This document shows, piece after piece, positions 52,151 through 63,942 of a stretch of DNA of 64,000 nt. Numbering within the stretch: the first letter of the stretch is position 1; each line of letters begins with the position of its first letter. A model generated the notes under the pieces. That model was not told where the DNA came from. It worked only from the letters and a program-made list of their open reading frames with translations, and did not search any database. A program made the translations under genes and the position numbers. The stretch comes from Pholis gunnellus (Eukaryota > Chordata > Actinopteri > Perciformes > Pholidae). The stretch lies in the NCBI GenBank assembly GCA_910591455.2, contig OU342812.1:3297732-3361731 (forward strand), written 5' to 3'.

Positions 52151-52860
52151 TTTTATGACAAACGACACTATATTTTATTGACCCTAAACTATGACTTATG
52201 TCGTTTTTTAAGGACATACTATACTATGATTTTTTTTCTTAATGTCATACAGAACTATGACATTTGTATAACATCCTTTACTATTGTATATTTCGATTTG
52301 TTCTGGAACACTCGACCATGACTTAATATCCTATACTACATTTTAATGACATTCTATTATGGCTTTATGTAACCTTCTTAATGACATTCTAAGACTGTTT
52401 CGGGCATACTATTTCATGACTTTATATACTTATTTTTGTATGGCCTAATAAACTGACTGACACTATGCAATGACTTCTGTTTTTACTTTCATGACATACT
52501 ATGACTTTCTTGACACTATTTTATGACACTCTAGTTGACTATAGTTTTACTTTGACATACTATACTATGACTTTTTGACATAGTATAGTAGAACCTTTTT
52601 TAAGTCATAGTAGACTGACTTTTTACTACACAGTATATTAAGACTTTCTTCTGATATTTCAGACATATGACTTTAATGATATACTATAAGATGTATTTAT
52701 ACTATGCCTTTTTTACTTTTATCCAACATACTATGCTATATTGTATTACTTTTAATAACATGTTTATGATCTACTATGAATTTTCTAATCTATGACTTTA
52801 TGAGATAGTATACTATGACTTTATTACTTTTAAAATAAAGGTTATACAAAGTAAAAAGGA
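52150..52860. repeat. Degenerate AT-rich satellite, right block
   Basis: Imperfect repeats of ctatgactt, gacatactatactatgac and related words over about 700 bp, ending near 52,860. Confidence 0.75.
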
Positions 52861-53825
52861 TTTCCTGTATCGTACTGTATATTGTTTGTAACCCAGACCA
52901 TGCGACCATCTGAAATCAGGTCCGTTATTTACGCAACAAGGGGTGAAACGTCTGTAATATACAGACTGAAATACGAACAGTATAAGCTGAATTTAATCAC
53001 ACGGTGAAAACAGAGCCTTTAAGTCTGGTGTCACTAACTAAATATACAGTACTAAGCAAATGAGAGCTTTGCAATAAGTCATAGTCTAAGATGAGTCTAG
53101 AGATAATCAGTGATCCTGTATTAGCTTTAAAAAGGTAAATTAACACACCAAATACACATTATTGCTAAAATTACACCGAGAAGCCTTCAGAGCAATTCAA
53201 AGTTTGTTTTCTAGGACTCAAGAACAAATCTAAATGTCTTGTAGCGCACGGGTCACCATCCAGTGGAACTGGGTTTCACTTCTCCACAATGAGCCATCAT
53301 TACACAAGCTCTATACCCAAAAAAGACTGAGCGCAGATATTAGTCATTGTTATTGATATTTCTCCAAGAGACGTAGGAGCGCAGAGCCAAAAAAAGACAA
53401 ACTGCCCACAGAGAGGGAGCACTTCTCTTAAAATACAGGCCCGTCTCACAGGAGCCGCCTGCTGCTAGTACAACAAAGAGTCCATCGCTCACGATGTAGC
53501 CCAGCAGAGCACTGGACCCACTGTAGCCCAGCAGAGCACTGGACCCACTGTAGCCCAGCAGAGCACTGGACTCACTGTAGCCCGGCAGAGCACTGGACCC
53601 ACAGTAGCCCAGCAGTTTGCACTTAGTTCAAACACCATCACTGCTTTTGACTTTATAAATACAACATGTATTGCATCAGCACATATTGAATTTACTAGAT
53701 ATTGCATTCTAATTAATCTGGTAAATTGTGTTCATCGGCCAATTTAATACACATGAATATTGAAAAAGGTTTAATCAAGTTGCATTTTCTCAAATAAAAA
53801 GGGACTATACACGATCTTTGAGGCT
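52861..53825. other. Intergenic stretch between the repeat island and dag1 3' end
   Basis: No coding signal. Contains a 27-bp minisatellite at 53,496-53,615. Repeat-derived sequence is likely around 52,900-53,050 but I cannot name it. Confidence 0.45.
53496..53615. repeat. 27-bp minisatellite, about 4.4 copies
   Basis: Units gtagcccagcagagcact plus ggacccact, starting at 53496, 53523, 53550 and 53577, with a partial fifth. Single-base variants only. Confidence 0.95.
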
Positions 53826-53829
53826 TTAC

Positions 53830-55396
53830 AAATAGTATTACATTTTATTAATATATTTTCATAAAACAAGTTTAAGACTGTATCAAAAACTCAGTAAAAA
53901 CATTAGATTTGTAACCATTTTTTCTTATGGTGATATCAGATATGAAATGTACATAATTCACATGTTTCTTTGTTCCCAACCGTATTGAGATAATGCATTA
54001 TTTTTTTTCGTGATGGGTAGGTAAACGTTATTTTGCACCGTCACAAACTATAAAGTCATTTCCGCCCCCCCCCCCCCCATGATTGTGATCATAAATCTAG
54101 ACATACAATTAAAAAATAAAATTATTTCCCACTCTGGCCCTCCCTTCCCCCCCCGACTAGGTTTACTTATGACACTAACGTAATGGAGTTGATTAATTTC
54201 ACAGGCACACAATTATGTACATCCCCCCCTCGTCCCCATGCCTCATGTGACCCGACAACAGCGCACCAAACATAACAGTGCACCACCGAGAGGCAGGGCA
54301 GCCATAATAAAGTACTGTAGGCCCCCCCCCCCCCCCCGCCCCTCAGACCTACTGAACATAAGACAGTGGACTACGTCACCCTGCTGTGAACCACAGCATC
54401 CCATTGGCCCCTTCATTACTGTTGTAGCAACCCCACATGGCTCGCCAACAGCAAAGCCAGTCGTCTCACAGGCAGGTTTAGTGGCACACACATTTAGCAA
54501 GAAAAAAAAAAAAAGGAACTGAAAGTCAGTATTTGTTTTGTAACTTCGTTAGGCTACATCTACAACAGGCGTGGTCAGTGGGATGTCCTTAGTGATCAAG
54601 TACCAGAAGAACCTCAGTCATGTGGCGAGCTCAAGGATACAAAAAGAAAACCTCTCCTCCTTATTGGACTACCACCACTCACTGTGTGCAGTTCTGCGCA
54701 AAAGACACATAGTGCAAGGTTTAACAAGAAATTGCATAAGTGCAACAAGGTTTGCATGTTATTGTCGAGAGGGAGCGAAGCAAGAGGAGAGAAACGGGAG
54801 AGATCGAAGTCCGAGAAACAAACTGAAGAAAGTGTTTCATGCTTTCAGCATTTCATTCCCCTCTAGAAATAACAGGTGCAAAATCTTAGTAAACCTAGCT
54901 GAAGGACAGATGAGAGTGATATAGAACTCATAAAGATTAACACTGTGAGGGGGAGCCTCAAGTCTGTTGTCATGGGGACATCTGCTCAAAAGGACCCTGC
55001 AGGCTCCAGTCTTTCCTGTGTCTTTATTATTTTCTATACAATAGAAATAGTACATCATTGAAGATAAAAATGGACTCTTCTTGGCAAAAAAAACAGACCA
55101 AAAAAAAAAGGAATATGCAAGAAGTCAAAAGCAGATCTGAAGGACAACAAAAAGAAATACAAAGTGTTCCCCATCCATTCGCCCTGTGCCAGCAGTAGTA
55201 CTTCCAGTAGTAGTACTTGCAGTAATTGTACGATAGTGTCTTATCCATGATGGTCAAATATGTGGGTATGGTTGCCTGCTCCTCTACAAAGTCAAAGCCT
55301 TTTAATTGAACACATGTAAAATTACTCCTGCTGTAGTTTTTCAACAAGCATCCCTACATTGCACCTGCTTTCCAAAGTGAAAAGCTCCAGTGTGCG
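53830..55396 (-). other. dag1: Probable dag1 3' UTR
   Basis: Minus-strand sequence after the dag1 stop. Candidate AATAAA signals lie at 55023-55028 and 53844-53849 (complement of TTTATT). Long 3' UTRs are usual for DAG1, so the distal signal is plausible. C homopolymers occur at about 54,066-54,079 and 54,322-54,336. Confidence 0.5.
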
Positions 55397-57706
55397 TTAG
55401 GGAGGCACATAGGGAGGGGGGGACCGGTACGAGGTCATGTTCTTGGGGCGGGAGCCCTTGCCCTCTATGGGGACAGTAAATGGTGGTGGGGGCTGGTAAG
55501 GTGGTGCGTTAGGATCGTCATCTTGATAAATAGAGTACTCCTCCAGCAGATCCTGGTCGAGCAGGTTACTGTGCGGACCGGCCATGTTGGGGTACTCCGG
55601 AGGGGGAAGTGGGGGCTTCTCCTCCTGAAGGATAAGAGGGATGCTGGAGGACGGGGGCGACTTGGAATCATCCAACTCATCTGCGAATATTATGGGGACT
55701 CCTTTCTTGATGAACGTGGCCTGCTCCTCTATGGTCATCTTCCCTTTGCGCTTCTTGCGATAGCAGACCATGGCAATGATCCCGGCGATGAGCAGCAGGG
55801 CGGCTACCACGACGGCAGGGATGACGGTGTGCAGGTAGACGTCGTCGCTGCTCCTACGACCGGTCCCGGGTGAAGGCGTGGCCGTGGGAAGAGCGGGAAT
55901 GGGCACCTCTCCTGGTGGGATGAACGTGTAGCTCTGACACTTATTGGTGCCACGGATGGAGATGTTGATGGGTTTGAAATCAGGCTCCATGGCTTTTGTG
56001 AAGGCCAGTTTGGGAGTCCCTTGAGGATCAGAGATCCTGTTGCTGAGAACTGTGATTTGGTCCTTCGGACAAGAACTTTGCTGGAGACTGTTGTTGGTCC
56101 ATTCCACCACAATAGAGCCTCTCGTGATGCTTCTGATGGTCACCGTGCTGCTGTTGCGATCACCGAGGGCATACGCTAACTTTTTGGTCAAAAGAATCTT
56201 CTTGTGGATGTCGTTGTTTAACGTTTTGGGGTCACCGTGGAAGCGAGCCGCAAACACAACTGACGGTTTGTCGTTAGTAGACCAACGGTTGACTTGAACC
56301 TCAAATGCGTCCATGATGCTCTTCCCACCTTTGTCAGTGGCCAACATGAAGTACTCATGTTTCCCCTCATGCTGCTCCTCTGGGAGGCCGTACAGAAGCT
56401 GGATAGTGCTGTTGAACTGGATCCAGGATGTTTCATTCACTGCTTCTTTGGGGGTCTTTTTCAAAGTCAAACGCAGCTTATCGGTGGTACCATCCTCCCG
56501 GTCATAGAAGGTATCTGGAGGAATCTTAATCTCGAAGTATGTGCCGACCCATGCATTCACCTGATCAACGGCGTTGCGGATTTCTGGGTTTTGATTTTGG
56601 TCAGGAGTCAAAGTGAGAGGAGTGGTGCGTTTGGGCGGTTTAGGTGTGGTGGACTTGGGCTCCCGGGGAGCTGGGGTGGAGGTTTTGGGTTTCTTGGGTT
56701 TCCTCGTGGCAGAGGTTTTGGGTCTTTTGGTGGTGCTTGGTGGCGTCGGCAGAGCAGTGGCCTCCACAATTGTAGGCCGGGTCATGGTGGGCTGAATTGG
56801 GATGGTGCTTGTGGTTCCTAGTACCCTCGTGGGTTGGGGCGGTCCAAATACAGGTGTGTGGGCTATCTGATCTCTGACCCTCATAGTGGGCTTCACCGGA
56901 AGAGGCAAAGGACCCCGGACGGGGGGAGCAGAGATCTCTGTTGCTAGGGCAATAGAGGGCGAAGTCGGCGTGGGAACAATGCGTACAGGGGGCTCCGGGT
57001 GAGAAGTCGGAGGAAGCAAGGAGGGCACTGGAGTAGGAGTGTTGTACAACTGCCGTCTGACCCGTTTCACTCCATGGGGCTTCTTGTTCACGATGTGCCA
57101 GCCAACCACTGGGTATCCCAGCCTGGCCGACATGGTCCCATCCTTTGCAAAGGATTGGACGCTGTCAATGTCGGGGATACTGCCCTGATCAAGGGCGCAT
57201 CCCAGTTTCCATGACAGAAGTGCCCCGTTTTCCACCACCTTCTTGGCGTTCCCTGGTCCGGCCATGAAAGCAGACATGTCAAACAAACGGTTGTTCACAA
57301 CAGGGACCACCCTCATGTGCTCCAGGGGCACGTGAGAGAATTTTCTCATGATGCCCAGTAAGTTGACCCTCTGTTCAGCAACCATCTTTGTCAAGTCAGC
57401 ATCCAGGATGACGGTGAGGACGGTGACGAGCTCCTCGGAGCCGCAGGTGAAGGGCTGGACGCCATTGCTGTCCGACTGTAGAGTGAGCAGGGTCGGCTCG
57501 GTGTCGGCTCGTTCTTCTGGGTACACTTCAATAGAGAAGACCGTACTCGGGTACCCTTGGCTGCCAGTCTTCTCAGTTATCTCGTCTCCAGACACCAAGA
57601 TATGATACACACCTTTATCCTGCTCCAGGGCCAAGCCTCTCAGAACGCAGCTCTCTTTGTCCCAGTACAGCCAATAGGGTAAAGTCTCCTTTCCCATTTC
57701 AGCGAG
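55397..57706 (-). CDS. dag1: Dystroglycan 1, second coding exon (most of alpha- and all of beta-dystroglycan)
   Basis: 2,310 nt, phase 0 from acceptor ...ctgtag, 769 codons plus stop. Dystroglycan is cut into extracellular alpha (laminin binding through matriglycan) and transmembrane beta (binds dystrophin/utrophin). Order: cadherin-like Ig domain (SSVFSIEVYPEE-type start, VTVLTVILDADLTKM), S6-like domain (VVPVVNNRLFDMSAFMAGPG, GYPVVGWHIVNKKP), furin site RVRR, the matriglycan attachment motif NTPTPV directly after it, a Pro/Thr-rich mucin region, second Ig and SEA-like region (WVGTYFEIKIPPDTFYD, KHEYFMLATDKGG, GDRNSSTVTI), one helix (TVIPAVVVAALLLIAGIIAM), basic stop-transfer YRKKRKGK and a 121-residue tail ending RSPPPYVPP, the WW-domain ligand for dystrophin. 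The alpha/beta cut site reads IRG-TNKCQ. No frameshift. Confidence 0.97.
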   Translation of the reverse strand, partial: LAEMGKETLPYWLYWDKESCVLRGLALEQDKGVYHILVSGDEITEKTGSQGYPSTVFSIEVYPEERADTEPTLLTLQSDSNGVQPFTCGSEELVTVLTVILDADLTKMVAEQRVNLLGIMRKFSHVPLEHMRVVPVVNNRLFDMSAFMAGPGNAKKVVENGALLSWKLGCALDQGSIPDIDSVQSFAKDGTMSARLGYPVVGWHIVNKKPHGVKRVRRQLYNTPTPVPSLLPPTSHPEPPVRIVPTPTSPSIALATEISAPPVRGPLPLPVKPTMRVRDQIAHTPVFGPPQPTRVLGTTSTIPIQPTMTRPTIVEATALPTPPSTTKRPKTSATRKPKKPKTSTPAPREPKSTTPKPPKRTTPLTLTPDQNQNPEIRNAVDQVNAWVGTYFEIKIPPDTFYDREDGTTDKLRLTLKKTPKEAVNETSWIQFNSTIQLLYGLPEEQHEGKHEYFMLATDKGGKSIMDAFEVQVNRWSTNDKPSVVFAARFHGDPKTLNNDIHKKILLTKKLAYALGDRNSSTVTIRSITRGSIVVEWTNNSLQQSSCPKDQITVLSNRISDPQGTPKLAFTKAMEPDFKPINISIRGTNKCQSYTFIPPGEVPIPALPTATPSPGTGRRSSDDVYLHTVIPAVVVAALLLIAGIIAMVCYRKKRKGKMTIEEQATFIKKGVPIIFADELDDSKSPPSSSIPLILQEEKPPLPPPEYPNMAGPHSNLLDQDLLEEYSIYQDDDPNAPPYQPPPPFTVPIEGKGSRPKNMTSYRSPPPYVPP

Positions 57707-58923
57707 CTACAGGAGGGGAAAAAATAAACACAATCACGGTTTTGTACTTCAGGGATACGTCTGAGATGTAAGTTGAGTCAGAAAAGGAAAAAGTCATTAA
57801 GTGAATGAATTATGAAAGTTACAAGGACCCGAGTGACATCTTAAAATTCCTTAGTTTGACTAGGAACTTAAAAATAATATGAAACAAAGAAAAGAAAGTA
57901 AGTACATATTGGCAATTGTGAAGTTGAATCTAGGAAATATTTGGTATCAACATGGCGACTATATTAGCATACATAAAACCCTGTTTTTGATGGTTTGATA
58001 TTGACCAAGTCTCCAGTAAAACAGGAGCTTGAGAAACCAAACAGAATAGATGAATGCAAATCTTTCAAACATCTAGAGTAAAAACGGAAATGCTTCTCCC
58101 CAACCCCCTCCACATTCCATTCACTTTATCAAATCTTGCCAAATAGGAACAGGAAGCAGAGTGAGCTTCCATTGATAATAACTATGTGAGTCATCACTCT
58201 TCATTTTGAGTTATTACAATATGACAGGATATCATTCTGCATCACCACTTGGGCCAATAATAATCTCTGCTCATTCACATGTCAGACTGGAACAAATTGT
58301 ACCAACGTCGGCTTCAATCAGCAGCTATACGGTGATTAAAAACTGAAGGGATGAACCCTATACATTTCTGCAGACAAAGACAAATGCTGTTGTCACCATA
58401 AGGGACATAAAAGAACAATAAAATGTAGTTAATGTTTACACAGCCCTCTGTTAAACCCATTATTCATTCTCTTATAAGTTCACAAATGATACTGGTGCTG
58501 GGTCCATTTAAACGTATAAGAAGGCACCTCCCACATAAATAGGAGAGTTGACTGTTGACTGAATAATTCCGATCTCATTAAATTAATGTTTAATCATTTA
58601 CATTTATTTGTAAATACCAACACATTTACATCATGTAATGAAAGATTCAATACTAAATGCCAAATATTTCCCACATGAAATCAATAAATGTATCTCAAAA
58701 TGTAATTATTCTTATCATATCTGATCTTCTGTCTGTAGATATATTTTAGTTATTGTGTTTTTTTTACTGTTTTAATATTCTTTACTGTTTTATTACTTAT
58801 AATACTTGTTTGTTACTATTCCTCTTGTTTGCACTATACTGTATGCTGCTGTAATCCTGTAAATGTCCCCGCTGCGGGACAAATAAAGGATTATCTATCT
58901 TATCTGATCTTCAGGTTACTTAC
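57707..58923 (-). other. dag1: dag1 intron between the two coding exons
   Basis: 1,217 bp, donor gtaagt, acceptor ctgtag. AT-rich, no coding signal. Near the donor side the plus strand has ctgcgggacaaataaaggat, which resembles the 3' tail of a common fish LINE/SINE repeat. Confidence 0.8.
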
Positions 58924-59346
58924 ATGGACATTGCAGGTTGCATTGGCTGGTCCCGGTGGAACCTTCAACTGAAACACCTGGCCTACGATAGCGGAGGAGT
59001 CCGGGATGCCGGTGTGTATTCCACCGTTCTTTGCAGAGGAATCTGGGATAGCTGGAGGTGTTCCCTCACCAACCGAAGATGCTGCAGCCTGGAGCTCAGC
59101 GAGCACGGAGGACTGCATAGAAGCCTCTAGTTCCACAGATATCATCTCCGCCGCTGTATCTTGCTGTTCTGGCACAGCGCCCTGGGCCATGGTCACCAGA
59201 AGACCTATTAGCAGAAGGATAGTCCTCCACGAAAGAAGCTCTCGCCTCCCGGCATCCCCACAGCTCATGTCTCTCCGTTTATAGTGCATAGCAATCGGCC
59301 TTTGGTCTGCCCAACAGATGTCTATGAACCACTTAAGAGGCCACAT
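58924..59346 (-). CDS. dag1: Dystroglycan 1, first coding exon (signal peptide and N-terminal start)
   Basis: Minus strand, ends at donor gtaagt after codons CNVH; splicing gives CNVH-LAEMGKETLPYWLYWD, matching the dystroglycan N-terminal domain. Three in-frame Met codons: 59346, 59289 and 59268. I favour 59268 (MSCGDAGRRELLSWRTILLL), because it places the hydrophobic signal segment ILLLIGLLVTMAQG close to the N-terminus; its context (gacATGa) has a purine at -3, unlike 59346. From 59268 the protein would be 884 residues, close to the 895 of human DAG1; from 59346 it would be 910. The segment EASMQSSVLAELQAAASSVG matches the EASMHSVLSDL region of mammals. A short IPDSSA motif occurs twice. 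Confidence 0.9.
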
Positions 59347-59466
59347 GCACCGCCGTCAGTCCGATGATATGCTTGTGGGTCAGATTCCCTAGTTATTGGC
59401 TGTGCTCACAGATGCAGTGGTTTCTCTTTGCCGTCCTCTGTGATCCATGAACAGCTCTTTGGCAGC
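59347..59466 (-). other. dag1: dag1 5' UTR part of the first coding exon, with candidate acceptor
   Basis: On the minus strand ctgacatggctctctaacag precedes 59466, giving a branch-like ctgac, a pyrimidine-rich stretch and AG. This would make 59466-58924 one exon, preceded by a non-coding first exon, as in mammals. The non-coding exon and promoter were not located. Confidence 0.45.
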
Positions 59467-62400
59467 CTGTTAGAGAGCCATGTCAGCCAGCTACACGAGG
59501 AAACAAGGAAGAAACAAACATGAGTGACAGAGTGACAAAATAAAACCAGCGGTGCAAACATTCAAAACACTTACACAAGAACATTCCTGGTGACGCCGTT
59601 TCATAGTCAGTGATCTCAACACATCGGCACAAGTATTGAATATATAAGAAAAAAACACAACTATTATATGGTGGAGGATGAATTTACACCTCTTATTCTG
59701 AGGAAAGACGCTGCTCTAAAGTCTGGTGGTACGGCAGCTGATGCTTCTGTATCATTTTATATCGAGAAAATCCAATATTACAATATTTTTTACAAAATAC
59801 CTCTGTGTCAGAATTGTGACGATATTGTAGGATTGGCCATTTGTGCTTTTACAAAAATATTTATACAATGAGATTTGTGATAAATAATCATCAGTAACGG
59901 GGATGTAATGACTAACTGGGTAAAGAAAGAGAAAAAGAAACGCTAATTTTAGAAAATGACTTCACTGTAATGCACCCTTTAAATGTATTATTACAATATT
60001 ATGATTTCCAAAAAGTAAGAAGAAACCTAGTCTCATATCATGATATTGATATATCGCCCAGCCTTACTGCAAACCCAAATACTACCAACAGTTTGTTTAT
60101 ACATCCCATGCCAACATTGCATATACATGGTGCTACAGTAGTATGATGGTACAGCGCCATTGTTCTAGTACTTTAATAAACCTGATACTGATGTTCACTT
60201 TGTTAGCGAAAACTACAACTAAATATGTTCGTCAATTACCTTTGTTTTCTATGACAAAGGAGATGATGACAAGACAGCACCGACATCATTAACTGTGACA
60301 CAAAAACAAGACTAAATGTAGTTAAGTAGAATATAAAGTTTACCAAAATCCCTTATATCCCAATATATTCTGATGGCTACAAAAGAAAAAGGAGCAAAAT
60401 GTCAAGTTTTCATTGACTGAAACTTTACAAAAATAGTTTTCTTTGACTAAGATAAAACTAAAATGCCAAGACTTTTAGTCAACTAAAACAGGATACGGTT
60501 GACTACATATGATAAAATCTAACAAGAACAGACTAAAGGCCTTACACACCGGGGCACGACGAATAAAAGACAATAAATGAAAATGTGAAATACTCTCCTG
60601 TGAATATCACATGTCTAGAGCTCTTATTGTGAAAGGAAAAGAGAGGAGTGGATCTGGAATGCGCTGCCTTTGTCGCGGTTAAAAGAATTGGCAAAATTAG
60701 CCATCTTGGTTCAGACTACGGCTCCTCCGAGTTGTTGTTTTATTGTCCTCATTACTCCACCTGTTCTGCTCAACATGACTGGTTGATGCCTTTATTCGTG
60801 GTGTAAAAGCTCAGAAACATCTACCGGGTCGCTTTTTAAAAAGACGCAATCAACCCGCTCCAATATTAAGGAACTAAAATGTGTCAGAAACGTGAGATTC
60901 CCTTAGAAAGTCTATAAATGCCTGAAATTATTTTAGATGTTTCTTAACACATGTACAGGTAAACTAGTTTTTTTGTAGTGTATAGTTAGAGAGACTAAGA
61001 GAAGGAAGGAGAACGTATCGTTTAAATCTTAAGGTCTATTATATGAGATGTAGAGAAAGTGTGAAGGATGGAGGATTTTTGACACCACATTTGTCTTCCT
61101 GATATACTTTATAAACTACCTGAGGTAATATTTGGAATAAATAAACCACCACACAAAGACTGGCTGAAAACTCTGATCTCAAAATGCATGCATTTAGTGA
61201 TGTGCGCCAACAGCATAACTTATATTTCCATTTAGATCGTGTAGTTTCAACGTAATAAAGATTAGAAAAACGACACATCGATCTCCTGATCTTCACTTCT
61301 CCGTCACAGCATTTTTAGCCATAGCGATTCTCACGAGATGCACGATGGTCAAAAGGTTGTTTGTCTTGGTTGTAAGTTTTAATTAGGTGCCCTGGGGGTT
61401 GGAATTAGAGTCTCCATTGTGCTGACCCAGCCAACCTCAATCCTGTAGCACTCAGAAACGGGCAGAGGAGGGTCATCCAATTGCCTGGAATCCTAATGCC
61501 CGACTGGCACAAAGCTGTGACGTCAACTTGTACAAACTGTGCCTCCTCTAAACTGCTCCAGACACACAAGTCTTATTACGGAGGGTCTTAGTGAAAAGCA
61601 TGCGGTTCACTGGTCAATATCTCGATCAACAACCTGCGTCATGAAATCTGTCGAGAAGTCTAAAGGATGTTTACTGTTTGAAACTCCTCCCAGAATATGT
61701 GGATTCATAGAAGAAACAGCCAGTGAATGAGCCCTGCACTGGGATAGGGATCTCGTGGGAACCAAAACAAATGTTTTAATCATCAAATGTACATGAATTT
61801 ACCCGAATATAGGCAGGAACATACTCGCAACCTCATGGTTTTTGGGTAAGTTATAGCATTTACTGAACATATTGAGAGGTACACAACTTTTTCCATTCAG
61901 TTTTTAGTTCCCAGTGTCTGAAGCTGAACCTATAAAACCCATTGACTAAGGCTTGTTTGCAATTCAATTGTATGGTAAAAAGGTGGCTTATTAAAACAGT
62001 TGAGCGACTGCATTTTCCCTGCTGAACGGGGCAGCAGGATGTTCAATAGAAAACATTGCTGCTGGTGGGGGGAGTGATCAGACTCACCGTGGAAATTGGC
62101 AGTAATGTTCGGAAAACTTGCAGAGTCTGCACACACACCTCTAATTTTATATCATACGTTGCAAAGGACAAGACTGAAGGAATAAGTAGATTATGTTCTT
62201 CTGTTAAAGACAGCCTCAGTCTACTTACACATTCAATGTTGGGTCTCTTGAATCTTGAGAAATCAGCCTTCGGAGAAGCCAATAAAAAAATAATCGTAGT
62301 TCAAATCCTCTCTGCCAAATCAATATCCAGCCTCTGTTAACCTGCCAGATTCTCACCACTAAGTTTGCAACTTCTGTGGACTCCAGTCAATCTCTCTCTA

Positions 62401-62676
62401 CTTCTACAATAACTGCCCACCTCATTCTGATCTGATCGTACAGTTTTAATAAAACGGTATCTCGATAGTGGTGTGCAGCTCAGCCGCTGCTTGTGCATTG
62501 GAAAATGTATGATTCATACTAAAAGGAAGCTACAGTAAGTCTCATGTTTGCTGGGAAAACTGATGGTGTCAGAAGATCCTCTACTGCCAATGACTAATAA
62601 CACAGGCTAATGTATGCAACAACAACTCGTATGTGCTTTTCAGTGTAAATGACAATGATTAATAGCTACTGCAGGT

Positions 62677-62678
<2 letters not shown>

Positions 62679-62733
<55 letters not shown>
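62679..62733. repeat. (AT)n microsatellite
   Basis: About 27 uninterrupted AT units. Confidence 0.97.
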
Positions 62734-62736
<3 letters not shown>

Positions 62737-63227
62737 TGGTATTTCTGGCACAAAAGTGAAACTGTTATGACGAGACAGCCAGCTGAGAAAACTGGAACGT
62801 ATAATCACATCCACAGGGGTCCTCCTGTACCATCCACCTGGCTGCATGCAGTGTGGACAAAGAATTAACATACAAATACACAACGTAAAAGATATATCGC
62901 TCTGAAACATGAAAAAGTACTTTTTTGCTAACGTGACATTTTACCGCCTACTTGCAAATAGGCGGAGAGTGCCAAGTCATGTCTCACCTAACCCTGAACC
63001 AGGTTGAGACATGCACCTTTATCTGGCAATCTGTATTCCTTAGGAAGCAAACATCAAGGAGGCTCTCCTCTACTTACAGGCTCAATCTTCAACAGCCAGC
63101 TGAGTTTAAAGACAACGCGTAATTCATCTATTAAGTTGTGTTTATATGTAAAACACAAACATTAACATGAAAATAGGTTTTACCCATAAGCTTGATTTAA
63201 TTCAAAATGAGCACACTTCACCTCAGG

Positions 63228-63338
<111 letters not shown>

Positions 63339-63843
63339 AAAACAACAACATCTGAGCATCAAAGTAAGCTTTCCATAATGTGGCCTAGATTCTATCACGT
63401 TCTCATTTCACAGTGTGCGAGTAATTAAGAATACAATTCAAACAACATCCCATTAAGAAATATGAAACGTTTTAATTTGTTCAAAATGAACACAACATTA
63501 TTGAAATGAATGTGCATAGTAAAACGTGTAACGAGGACGTGTCATTTGAGGAAAAAGCCAACAATCAAAACATGGCTTAACAACGTGAAGCCATGTTGCC
63601 CGTTGTTCATGGGGTTGAATTTAAAAATAGAGATCACATATGGGTATAAAGTTCCATTATGATACAATTCACTTATCCAATATTAAAGTGAGGTCATCGA
63701 TCCATATAAATATGTAATAATGTTGCAGAATTGTCCTTCCAGCCGTGTTACGGTTACAAAGACGATAGTTAGCCACACTAGCGTCTTAAGCACGGAAGTC
63801 GATGGAGATGGACCACATAAACAACACATTACTGTTTGTATTT

Positions 63844-63942
63844 TCACATTAACGGTTTTAACGGGCCTGCAGTCTGTTTTATCACAGTGACTTTGTCTTT
63901 CAGCTCATTAAGCAGGTCGGTGAGTGTCAAGTTGCGGTTCTC
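63844..63942 (-). CDS. Candidate terminal exon of an unidentified minus-strand gene
   Basis: A 33-codon minus-strand frame reads ENRNLTLTDLLNELKDKVTV then IKQTAGPLKPLM and stops at 63844-63846. The amphipathic, charged composition looks protein-like. About 370 bp further on the minus strand there is an ATTAAA signal (TTTAAT at 63471-63476), consistent with a short 3' UTR. Against it: the upstream acceptor (near 63,943) has only a poor pyrimidine tract, and the frame is short enough to be chance. I do not recognise the protein. Confidence 0.25.
   Translation of the reverse strand, partial: ENRNLTLTDLLNELKDKVTVIKQTAGPLKPLM

Noticed and set aside
55523..57605. Plus-strand open frames across dag1
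   Set aside because: Antisense shadows of the long dystroglycan exon.
63904..63919. A 16-nt plus-strand micro-exon between ctttcag and gtgagtg
   Set aside because: Good-looking splice signals occur by chance at this density, and no neighbouring exon supports it.
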